Shown piece after piece: positions 1-5,860 of a DNA stretch of 8,764 nucleotides. Both the position numbers and the translations under genes were made by a program. The DNA comes from Candidatus Poseidoniaceae archaeon (GTDB lineage: Archaea > Thermoplasmatota > Poseidoniia > Poseidoniales > Poseidoniaceae), in NCBI GenBank assembly GCA_013329925.1, contig DUJK01000006.1, positions 1 to 8,764 on the forward strand. Reading direction: 5' to 3'. Position 1 is the stretch's first letter. Each line of letters starts with the position of its first letter. The notes under the pieces were generated by a model. The model did no database searches. It was given only the letters and a program-made list of their open reading frames with translations, and was not told where the DNA came from.

Positions 1-284
1 ATAATTGCCTTGCCATCTTTCACTAGTACAGGTCTTTCAAGCAGCTTCGGTTTGGACCGCAATACTTTGATTACATCGTTTATTGAATTCACTGCAAAAT
101 CTAATTCTTTGAATTCTTTTTCTTGTTTACGGATAATCCCGACTAGACTCGCTAGTATAGGTAAATCCTCTTCCATTATCCCTTTCTCAAGATAGCGGTG
201 TTCTTGGAAAGATACTCCTTTGTCAGTCAATAATTTGACGGCTTGACGAGATTTTGAACATCGTGGATTGTGATATAATCTCAT
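1..284 (-). CDS. ArsC/Spx-family arsenate reductase-like protein, 3' end missing
   Basis: A minus-strand reading frame starts with ATG at 284-282 and runs off the left edge after 94 complete codons without a stop. The N-terminus reads MRLYHNPRCSKSRQAV, the HNPxCxxSR active-site loop of the ArsC family (thioredoxin-like fold), with the expected catalytic cysteine at residue 9. Arg52 in an IIRKQEKEF segment and Arg84 in an ERPVLV segment match two arginines that bind the oxyanion in E. coli ArsC. Family members are about 110-120 residues, so roughly 20 are missing. Known members reduce arsenate to arsenite with glutathione or glutaredoxin; others, such as Spx and YffB-like proteins, do not. The subfamily cannot be settled from this fragment. 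No other arsenic gene is visible nearby. The gene is divergent from the mechanosensitive channel. A GGTGA stretch lies six bases before the ATG, and a CATTAACT element lies about 24 bases upstream. Confidence 0.88.
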   Translation of the reverse strand, partial: MRLYHNPRCSKSRQAVKLLTDKGVSFQEHRYLEKGIMEEDLPILASLVGIIRKQEKEFKELDFAVNSINDVIKVLRSKPKLLERPVLVKDGKAI

Positions 285-373
285 GTTACCTCACCAATAC
301 TGACAGTTAATGAATCAAACTGCGCATAATTTGCCTTGGAATACCTCTAAAGTAATGAGTCTGTGCACCAACC
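285..373. promoter_or_regulatory. Divergent intergenic promoter region (arsC-like / mscS-like)
   Basis: This 89-base gap separates two divergent starts, so both promoters should lie here. On the minus strand, CATTAACT (bases 305-312) is centred about 24 bases before the reductase ATG. On the plus strand, a weaker CTCTAAAG (345-352) is centred about 25 bases before the channel ATG. Both positions would suit an archaeal TATA box driving a leaderless or near-leaderless transcript. The elements are degenerate and were picked by spacing as much as by sequence, so they are tentative. Confidence 0.4.
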
Positions 374-1471
374 ATGACTGAGACGGATATTGCCACCCAA
401 GCAGTTGATACAGTTGGTGTTAACCAGGCCACTGTCCTAGCAATTATTGGCATAATTGTTGCCGGAATTTTGGTGAGATTTTTGACTATGGCATTTGCTC
501 CTTCACTGTTGAAGAAAATAATTCGTTCGAAAAATCTGCAGCATAAAACTGTAAAAAATTCCGATAAAGCGTTAGGCTCAGCAGTTGGGGCATTCGTGTC
601 TTATCTGCTGGCGATACAATTAGTAAATGCAGTAGAAGATGGCTCTACTACCTATGTGATGCCGGATATTATGATTACAATCTTGCCAAATATATTCCAA
701 TTTATCATTGCCTTAGCACTGGTAATTTGGGCTTTTAGACTAGTCAATGTAATCCAAGATGTGGTACTGATTCTTGACAGCGATGGAGTTGCTGATAGCA
801 GTGACAAGACATTAATTAGCGCCCTAGAGAGTGTAATGAGGTTTGTTATTGTCTTTATTGGATCAGTATTTATCGCCGACGCAATCGGTCTGAACCTAAC
901 CTCACTAATCGCCGGACTAGGTATTTCTGGTCTAGCTCTGGCTCTTGCGGCAAAAGATACGATTTCCAATTTCTTTGGCGCAGTCACAGTATTACTTGAC
1001 CGCCCGTTCAAGGTTGGTGATTGGGTAGTAGTAGGTGCATCGCAAGGTGAAGTAATCGAAATTAATCTACGAACCACCCTAATTAGGACCGGCATTGATA
1101 CGGTAATCACCATTCCAAACGCCAATTTAGTTAGCACTCCGGTAGAGAACTACGGCAAGCGAAGATGGCGCAGATGGCAAAGCATGCTGCATTTTGACCT
1201 CAACTCCAACCCAGATAATGTCGAAGCATTCCGCGATGATGTCTTAAAATCAATTATGGAAAATGCTGCTACTATGAATGAAGACTCTTCCTGGTGCCGA
1301 GTTAACGATATTTCCGCCACCTCGATTGACGTTTCATTGAACCTGTACTGGGACGTTCAAGGTGGCGCAGATGAGCGACAGGAAAAAGAAAAATTCCTCC
1401 TTGAAGTTATGCAATTGGCCAAAAATCATGAACTAAGATTCTATGATAACAGAATTAGGCAACAGATGTAA
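374..1471 (+). CDS. MscS-family small-conductance mechanosensitive ion channel
   Basis: This is a membrane channel of the MscS family, expected to open under membrane tension and release ions and small solutes after hypo-osmotic shock. Of its 365 residues, hydrophobic helices are visible at about 17-44, 68-88, 98-133, 150-172 and 175-207. The last is the Gly/Ala-rich pore helix (SLIAGLGISGLALALAA), followed by KDTISNFFGAVTVLLDRPF and the start of the cytosolic beta domain (VGDWVVVGASQGEVIEI). The TVITIPNANLVSTPVENY stretch is the usual conserved segment of that domain. Residues 270-365 form the alpha/beta C-terminal domain. With five predicted helices it is longer than the three-helix E. coli MscS, which is common in archaeal and YnaI-like members. 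The ATG at 374 has no clear Shine-Dalgarno sequence. Its stop codon directly abuts that of the converging downstream gene. The family call is secure; the conductance class is not. Confidence 0.95.
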   Translation: MTETDIATQAVDTVGVNQATVLAIIGIIVAGILVRFLTMAFAPSLLKKIIRSKNLQHKTVKNSDKALGSAVGAFVSYLLAIQLVNAVEDGSTTYVMPDIMITILPNIFQFIIALALVIWAFRLVNVIQDVVLILDSDGVADSSDKTLISALESVMRFVIVFIGSVFIADAIGLNLTSLIAGLGISGLALALAAKDTISNFFGAVTVLLDRPFKVGDWVVVGASQGEVIEINLRTTLIRTGIDTVITIPNANLVSTPVENYGKRRWRRWQSMLHFDLNSNPDNVEAFRDDVLKSIMENAATMNEDSSWCRVNDISATSIDVSLNLYWDVQGGADERQEKEKFLLEVMQLAKNHELRFYDNRIRQQM

Positions 1472-2692
1472 TCAGTAAGGCTTTGGATCTTTAGCCCAAT
1501 AGATTTGATTGCTTACAATGGCAAATAGCAAACAACTTATGCCGGCAATTCCGGCAACAGTTGGCGATATTGACTCCATTCGCCAAGCAAAGAAAGCAAT
1601 TACTGCACCGGTAAGGCCACCCCAAAGTCCAGATTTCCACAAGCGTAGCACTCCTAAATGAGCCTGTATTCTTGAGACATCATTAAGCCACTTTTGGGAT
1701 TTTTTCCGCAAGGGTTCGTCCCCATACATACGAGCCTCGCCAAGCGCTAATAACACCGCATGATAACGCCAAATCCACGGCCCACCAAGTAGCGTGGAGA
1801 GTGCCTTTTTTCTGCGGTAATTAGCCGGCGCAGTGGCCAACCATGAACCAAGCAATTCCTTTCTAGCAGTTTCATCCATACCTTCTGCAAAGGAAATTTG
1901 CTGTTCAATCATCATCAAGTGGGCCAATCCCGGCAAGCGGTCCGACTCACACAGAATATGTTCTACTGGGCTTCTGCAATCGGCAATAAAATAAATCTCA
2001 TCACCTTGTTTAGCGAGTAATTCCAAGTCAAGGTTCAGTCTTGGAAGCCCAACAGTTGCTGGACTGTGCGGTGCTCGCCAAAGAGTGGTAGTCTTCAATT
2101 CAGCTTCGATATCTTTCAGCCGGTCATTCCATCTACGTTCGGTATTTGGTGTGGAAAATTCATCTAATGCAGCGTGGATTTGCCCAAGCATTCCAGCCAA
2201 CTTGTTGGCTATTTGTATCTCAGTTCCAGTAACGGTTTGGGCCAAATCATAAACTGCAACTCTGTCGTTTCCTTCAGTAAAGTAAACCATACTTGGCAAA
2301 ATTATCGGTTGACTCTGTAATGCATTATGCCACGGCTCGTGTCTAACCATCCTTGAGAGATCATTGCCAACAGAAAATGGTAAGACTCGAGCAATTTGCT
2401 TGGCATTTATTTGCAACAACAGGCCTTTACGGTCTTCACGCAGGATAGATACTTTGGTTACTTTTGGCCATGTTCCGACTATTGCTGATTGATTTGGGGG
2501 CTTTGCCCACCAGTCAACAGTCAAGCAGTCCTGATAATCCCAACAATTAAGGGTGCCAAATTCGGTCCTAATCTTGCCTGAGTCAAACGATTCTGAGTCT
2601 TCATGAATGATGCCGCTTGGCCACCAAGGAGACTCGTCCATGGCAATGGGAGAGGCTCCACATTGACAAACTCTCACTTTTGCCGGTGGCAT
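1472..2692 (-). CDS. Unknown membrane protein with two C-terminal helices; possible degenerate kinase-like domain
   Basis: I do not recognise this 406-residue protein as a named family. It has a soluble N-terminal part of about 345 residues and two hydrophobic helices at about 351-371 and 377-399, so it should be anchored by its C-terminus. The middle faintly recalls aminoglycoside phosphotransferase-like kinases: LGQIHAAL at 169-176, then LPRLNLDLELL at 216-226 where a catalytic loop (HxDxxxxN) would lie, then GDEIYFIAD at 230-238 where the metal-binding Asp would lie, and LPGLAHLM at 253-260. If that alignment holds, the catalytic His-x-Asp is replaced by Arg-Leu-Asn, making it a pseudokinase. 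Cysteines at 9, 11, 50 and 56 form no standard zinc site. Met18, in an MDESPWW context, is an alternative start. It is divergent from the zinc-ribbon gene with only 19 bases between. Coding status is strong from length and lack of overlap; function is unknown. Confidence 0.8.
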   Translation of the reverse strand: MPPAKVRVCQCGASPIAMDESPWWPSGIIHEDSESFDSGKIRTEFGTLNCWDYQDCLTVDWWAKPPNQSAIVGTWPKVTKVSILREDRKGLLLQINAKQIARVLPFSVGNDLSRMVRHEPWHNALQSQPIILPSMVYFTEGNDRVAVYDLAQTVTGTEIQIANKLAGMLGQIHAALDEFSTPNTERRWNDRLKDIEAELKTTTLWRAPHSPATVGLPRLNLDLELLAKQGDEIYFIADCRSPVEHILCESDRLPGLAHLMMIEQQISFAEGMDETARKELLGSWLATAPANYRRKKALSTLLGGPWIWRYHAVLLALGEARMYGDEPLRKKSQKWLNDVSRIQAHLGVLRLWKSGLWGGLTGAVIAFFAWRMESISPTVAGIAGISCLLFAIVSNQIYWAKDPKPY

Positions 2693-2711
2693 AAAACAGC
2701 GTTAGCATAAA
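2693..2711. promoter_or_regulatory. Very short divergent intergenic spacer
   Basis: Only 19 bases separate the two divergent ATG codons, too few for two independent archaeal promoters with standard spacing. One AT-rich element, CATAAAAT (2706-2713), sits here and overlaps the plus-strand ATG. It would suit the plus-strand gene better if translation began at its Met7 (ATG at 2730). Otherwise the promoters extend into the opposite coding regions, or one annotated start is too far upstream. Confidence 0.4.
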
Positions 2712-3545
2712 ATGGTAGGCAGACCTGCTATGGGTGTGGCACAGCAAATTATTATCCCCGGTGCTATCCAAGGCGGTGGTTCTACCAATAAGCGATGGTG
2801 GGTCTTTGGAGGACTTATGGTCGCGTGGTTATTTTTCACTGCAGTAGGAGTGGCAATGGAACCTAATATAGATGAATTAGATCAGTGTACTGATGAAGAA
2901 TTTTTCACCGGAGAAGTGTCGGAGGAATGTCGTGATTTACGTGAACAGAGGGATAGCAGTGACATTGTTGCAGGAATTGGCGGGTTATTTTGCTGTAGCG
3001 GAATAATAATGTTGATTGTCGCATCACTGGCAAGTAAACCGGCGACAAAAGCCGTCGTTGTCCAACAAGGCTTCGTTCCACAAGCACAAGTGGTACAAGG
3101 CAGAACTCAAGTCATACAATCAGGCGCAGTAGTCAAAACTGGCTTCACTGGCACAATGCCGACACAGAAGGCTCGTGCTCCCATACAAACTCAGCAAACT
3201 AATCAGCAATCTAATCAGCAGCCTAAACCACAACAAGGTGGAGCACCTACAATGGATGAAATTAACAAGTTAGCCGCAGAAGCCAACAACCTAGAGTTGG
3301 CAAGAGACTTTGAAAAGGCCGCTGAATTATATCAGAAAGCCGGACTATTTGCCGAGGCTGGAAGAATAAGACAGACTTACTTAGAAAATGATAAGCCTGT
3401 AGTACAGATCGGTCAAATTGGCGATTCGGTGGTCAAAGATTCGGTCATTATGGGTCAGCAGAATCAATCTCAAACCTGTCGCAATTGTGGCGTAGAAACC
3501 CAACCTGATTGGAAGTTCTGCCCATCATGTAATATTCCATTGTGA
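2712..3545 (+). CDS. Two-helix membrane protein with Gln-rich linker, helical repeat-like segment and C-terminal zinc ribbon
   Basis: This 277-residue protein has no family name I can give, but its architecture is clear. Hydrophobic helices lie at about 29-49 and 85-107. The acidic loop between them carries Cys59 and Cys73, which could form a disulfide if the loop faces outward. A low-complexity Gln-rich linker follows (about 158-175), then a TPR-like helical segment (LARDFEKAAELYQKAGLFAEAGR), a short beta-like stretch (VVQIGQIGDSVVKDSVI), and a zinc ribbon at 256-277 with CxxC pairs at Cys256/259 and Cys270/273 (CRNCG...FCPSC). The design suggests an inner-face adaptor or scaffold tethered to the membrane; that is inference. 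Met7 (ATG at 2730) is an alternative start. The next gene begins nine bases after the stop, so the two are probably co-transcribed. Confidence 0.85.
   Translation: MVGRPAMGVAQQIIIPGAIQGGGSTNKRWWVFGGLMVAWLFFTAVGVAMEPNIDELDQCTDEEFFTGEVSEECRDLREQRDSSDIVAGIGGLFCCSGIIMLIVASLASKPATKAVVVQQGFVPQAQVVQGRTQVIQSGAVVKTGFTGTMPTQKARAPIQTQQTNQQSNQQPKPQQGGAPTMDEINKLAAEANNLELARDFEKAAELYQKAGLFAEAGRIRQTYLENDKPVVQIGQIGDSVVKDSVIMGQQNQSQTCRNCGVETQPDWKFCPSCNIPL
3199..3220 (+). repeat. Short tandem-like repeat encoding Gln-rich linker
   Basis: The 10-base unit CTAATCAGCA occurs at 3199-3208 and again at 3211-3220, a 12-base (four-codon) period. It encodes TNQQ-SNQQ in the Gln-rich linker of the zinc-ribbon membrane protein. 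This is a coding low-complexity repeat, probably free to vary in length between strains, and not a mobile or regulatory element. Confidence 0.6.
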
Positions 3546-3554
3546 AGTGATAAA

Positions 3555-3800
3555 ATGGACTATGCATATTATTCTCTCTCGCTAATTATTGCTTATGCTT
3601 TAGTTAGATATGTTACCGAGAATACTAAAATTCATCTAAAATTCAAAGGCCTGTGGATTCATCATTGGATTTTAGCAGCCATCACTATGTTGATTGTACT
3701 GTATCTGGAAATTGATGAGCCATATATTTGGGGCGGCCTTACCGGTGTTGCTTTGGAAGGATTACCGCGCAAGAATTGGTCGATTCGTAACAAAAAGTAA
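3555..3800 (+). CDS. Small membrane protein with His-His-Trp motif
   Basis: This is an 81-residue protein with hydrophobic segments at about 5-20 and 38-53 and a third, weaker one at 57-70. The middle reads FKGLWIHHWILAAI (His36-His37-Trp38) and is followed by WGGLTGVALEGLPRKNW. A Gly-x-x-x-His-His-Trp stretch before a helix, with a Gly-rich helix ending in an acidic residue, resembles small uncharacterised archaeal and bacterial integral membrane proteins with an HHW/HHF motif. No function is known to me, and the link is from memory of the pattern. It starts nine bases after the zinc-ribbon gene's stop. A GTGAT stretch in that gap is complementary to the archaeal 16S 3' end but sits only three bases before the ATG. 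Spacing argues for one operon with the upstream gene. Confidence 0.72.
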   Translation: MDYAYYSLSLIIAYALVRYVTENTKIHLKFKGLWIHHWILAAITMLIVLYLEIDEPYIWGGLTGVALEGLPRKNWSIRNKK

Positions 3801-3814
3801 CGTCGGCATAAGCC

Positions 3815-3822
3815 CTTTATCA
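3815..3822 (+). promoter_or_regulatory. Putative TATA-like box for the GNAT gene
   Basis: CTTTATCA is centred about 24 bases before the ATG at 3843, and no Shine-Dalgarno-like sequence lies between. The spacing suits a leaderless archaeal transcript. It would give the acetyltransferase its own promoter despite only 42 bases separating it from the upstream gene. Support is position and partial consensus only. Confidence 0.4.
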
Positions 3823-3842
3823 TTTGTGGATGTCCTACGAAT

Positions 3843-4322
3843 ATGGACGATGTCGAGTGGCTGCTCTCAACATTGTCTGCAGAACTGGAGGTGCGTCCGC
3901 CGACCAGTAGACGTCGAGAAGCTAGATATCTAGCCGGAAATTGTGTCAAATTATACCACGGTGAACGATTAATCGCTTATGCAGAAATGCGCATGGTTGG
4001 CCGCCATATGGAGATTTCTACGGTCCTAGTTGATGCAAAGTATCGCGGCCAAGGTAAAGGCAAGGAGTTAATCAAAAAGGCATTAAAGAGCATAACTTGT
4101 GACAAGATTTTGTGTTGTACTAAGAATCCTGCAATGGCTAAAGTACTCCATGACCTTGGTTTTACGGTCAAAAAATGGCCAGGTTTTTACACTTATACCA
4201 TATTATCAATCAATACCCTACGTCGATTATTCTCTATGCTTTTGAGATTTGAATTCAAAAGAATTTGGCAACAGGGCAAAGGTATTCACACCTATGATAT
4301 GTTTGTAATTGAAGAAAAATAA
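3843..4322 (+). CDS. GNAT-family N-acetyltransferase
   Basis: This is a 159-residue acetyl-CoA-dependent acetyltransferase of the GNAT superfamily. The core is visible as beta strands around 43-63 (LIAYAEMRMV...MEISTVLVDA) leading into motif A, YRGQGKGKELIKKAL. Its R68-G-Q-G-K-G73 loop should bind the pyrophosphate of acetyl-CoA. Motif B-like NPAMAKVLHDLGF follows and ends the fold. The last 40 or so residues (LSINTLRRLF... to the end) go beyond the minimal GNAT core and contain a hydrophobic/basic helix. The acceptor is unknown; small GNATs may modify amino acids, amines, antibiotics or protein N-termini. It lies 42 bases after the small membrane protein and 41 bases before the sugar kinase, all on the same strand. 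It may belong to the upstream operon or have its own TATA-like element at 3815-3822. The family call is good; specificity cannot be inferred. Confidence 0.88.
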   Translation: MDDVEWLLSTLSAELEVRPPTSRRREARYLAGNCVKLYHGERLIAYAEMRMVGRHMEISTVLVDAKYRGQGKGKELIKKALKSITCDKILCCTKNPAMAKVLHDLGFTVKKWPGFYTYTILSINTLRRLFSMLLRFEFKRIWQQGKGIHTYDMFVIEEK

Positions 4323-4335
4323 CCTGCCAATTAAG

Positions 4336-4343
4336 CAATATAG
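4336..4343 (+). promoter_or_regulatory. Putative TATA-like box for the sugar kinase
   Basis: CAATATAG is centred about 24 bases before the ATG at 4364, the same spacing as the element upstream of the GNAT gene. No Shine-Dalgarno-like sequence precedes the ATG. This is consistent with a leaderless transcript for the kinase, and remains tentative because short AT-rich words are common here. Confidence 0.42.
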
Positions 4344-4363
4344 CAGTTTACTGACCACTTGCT

Positions 4364-5185
4364 ATGCATCGCCGAGTTACTGTCCCAGCAAGGGTCAACA
4401 TCATCGGTGAGCATACCGATTACGGGCAAGGTCTTGCTCTACCCTTTGCCATTGACAGGTCTTTGGTTTTGACAATAAAAAGTCGAGAAACTGGATATTC
4501 TGGTGCCGATACCGTGATTGCTTTGTGGCAAGCTGTCGGCGGCTTGCCGGCTGATTTAGTCGTCAACAGTGAGATTGCTCAAGGCAAAGGCATGTCCTCA
4601 TCTGCCGCTCTATGCCTAGCAATTGTCCTTGGTAAACACGGAAATATTGATCCTCTTGAAGCATGTAAAAAAGCCCAGTCTCTCGAGCATGAAGTGCTCA
4701 AAACCCCATGTGGACTGCTCGACCAAATGGCAATAATGTTTGCTAAAAGCCAACACTGCAGTATGATTGACTTTTCAACAATGGAAGTTCAGTACCACGA
4801 TTTACCAACAAACTGGATTTTTAAATTGGTAGACTCAAACATTGAGAGGAAATTATCAGAGATGAGTTATAATTCAAACAATGATTATCTTGACCAGCAT
4901 GTTACTTCAGAAAATCAACGAGTAAAACAAGCCATTGGCGCTAAACCAGAAACTCTTGGGAAATTACTCAATCAATCACATAATTCTCTCAAGCAGTTAG
5001 GGGTAAGCACGCCAGAGGTAGACAGTTTAGTTGAGAATCTGCAACAAACCAACGGAGTACTTGGAGCTAGAATGATGGGTGGCGGATTTGGTGGCATGAT
5101 ATTGGTATTAGTCGACAATGAAACAGTATTACCAAATCACTTGCCAGTGGTTAGTTCAAGAGCGCCGTTGCTTGAGGAATTGTGA
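4364..5185 (+). CDS. Compact galactokinase-like GHMP sugar kinase
   Basis: This is an ATP-dependent GHMP-superfamily kinase, most like galactokinase, expected to phosphorylate a sugar at C1. Motif 1 at residues 8-31 (PARVNIIGEHTDYGQG...ALPFAID) is the galactokinase signature with the sugar-binding GEHTDY. Motif 2 at 74-82 (GKGMSSSAA) is the ATP phosphate loop. CGLLDQ at 116-121 supplies the likely catalytic base Asp120. Motif 3 at 234-244 (GARMMGGGFGG) completes the site. All key motifs are intact, so it should be active. It is only 273 residues against about 350-390 for typical galactokinases; much of the shortening lies between motifs 1 and 2 and in the sugar-recognition lid, so the true substrate may not be galactose. 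Its last 30 bases overlap the converging nucleotidyltransferase gene. Heptose or N-acetylhexosamine kinase activity is possible, but HddA-type heptose kinases usually lack the GEHTDY form. Confidence 0.88.
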   Translation: MHRRVTVPARVNIIGEHTDYGQGLALPFAIDRSLVLTIKSRETGYSGADTVIALWQAVGGLPADLVVNSEIAQGKGMSSSAALCLAIVLGKHGNIDPLEACKKAQSLEHEVLKTPCGLLDQMAIMFAKSQHCSMIDFSTMEVQYHDLPTNWIFKLVDSNIERKLSEMSYNSNNDYLDQHVTSENQRVKQAIGAKPETLGKLLNQSHNSLKQLGVSTPEVDSLVENLQQTNGVLGARMMGGGFGGMILVLVDNETVLPNHLPVVSSRAPLLEEL

Positions 5186-5860
5186 TAATTTATCAAGACG
5201 CTCAGGCGTGCCCATATCCCAGAATTTAGTATCATCATAGTGTGCCTTTATTTTGCCAGCAAGTGCAGGATAAACCGTGTTCTCCCAGCTCCATTTTTGA
5301 TCTCGGCCAAATAGTAATACCAACCGTTTACTTACTACACTAGTTCCCGCTTCATAACCATTGAAAAAGTCTGTTGATTGGGTTTTATCATACTGTACAA
5401 CAAAACCGTCTTGGTGCTGTAAATTCATGGTATCGTGTGACTGGGTTACCGTCATGGTGAGTAGCTCTTGTCCACTTTGGTGAGTTTGTAATAAGTTGTG
5501 ATAGTCAATTGGATGAAAATCATCACCCCAGAGTAAGATAAATTCATCCTCTAAATAGTCTACAGCGTTCCACAAAGCACCCCCGGTACCTAGTGGGCTG
5601 GCCTCCTGCACCACTGTTAATTCAATTCCTTGATATTCGTAATCATCAAACATTACTCCAAGATGTCCTGTCAAGAGTAATGCTCTATTGCAACCTTGAC
5701 TGGCGATCCAGTCTAGAATGTGAGTTATTATTGGTTTATTGTCGACATTTATCAATGATTTAGGCGTCGATTTGGTTAACTTACCTAGCCTGGTACCCAA
5801 CCCTCCTGCCAAAATCACCACTTGTGGCATTGATGTATCATCAACAAAACCACTGTTCAT
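5156..5860 (-). CDS. Sugar-1-phosphate nucleotidyltransferase
   Basis: This is a Rossmann-like NTP transferase that should join a nucleoside triphosphate to a sugar-1-phosphate, giving an NDP-sugar and pyrophosphate. Signature I is at 17-36 (LAGGLGTRL...TPKSL), with Arg24 and Lys34 for the triphosphate. PLGTGGAL at 89-96 recognises the base and sugar, and WGDDF at 111-115 carries the metal-binding Asp113. The C-terminal FWDMGTPERL is like the (Y/F)xDxGTPE motif of GlmU/HddC/RfbA-type enzymes. At 234 residues it is a minimal catalytic domain with no left-handed helix acyltransferase, closest in size to heptose-1-phosphate guanylyltransferases (HddC) and MurNAc-1-phosphate uridylyltransferases (MurU). 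Nucleotide and sugar specificity cannot be told. Met11 (ATG at 5830), directly before PQVVILAGG, is the more family-like start, so the first ten residues are doubtful. It converges with and overlaps the kinase that could supply its substrate. Confidence 0.9.
   Translation of the reverse strand: MNSGFVDDTSMPQVVILAGGLGTRLGKLTKSTPKSLINVDNKPIITHILDWIASQGCNRALLLTGHLGVMFDDYEYQGIELTVVQEASPLGTGGALWNAVDYLEDEFILLWGDDFHPIDYHNLLQTHQSGQELLTMTVTQSHDTMNLQHQDGFVVQYDKTQSTDFFNGYEAGTSVVSKRLVLLFGRDQKWSWENTVYPALAGKIKAHYDDTKFWDMGTPERLDKLSQFLKQRRS

Noticed and set aside
10..195. 61-residue plus-strand frame at the left edge
   Set aside because: It is antisense to the ArsC-like reductase, whose active-site motifs make the minus strand clearly the coding one.
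652..1137. 161-residue open frame on the minus strand inside the channel gene
   Set aside because: It lies wholly antisense to a well-supported MscS gene and its translation shows no domain, so it is a shadow of codon bias.
3199..3220. CRISPR-like or mobile repeat
   Set aside because: The two 10-base copies are in frame, encode a Gln-rich linker and have no spacer structure.
3694..3933. 79-residue plus-strand frame bridging the small membrane protein and the GNAT gene
   Set aside because: It overlaps both genes in another frame and has no motif; the two flanking frames are better supported.
4364..5860. ADP- or GDP-heptose pathway (HddA/HddC) for the kinase-transferase pair
   Set aside because: The kinase has the galactokinase GEHTDY motif, and neither a sedoheptulose isomerase nor a phosphatase lies nearby.
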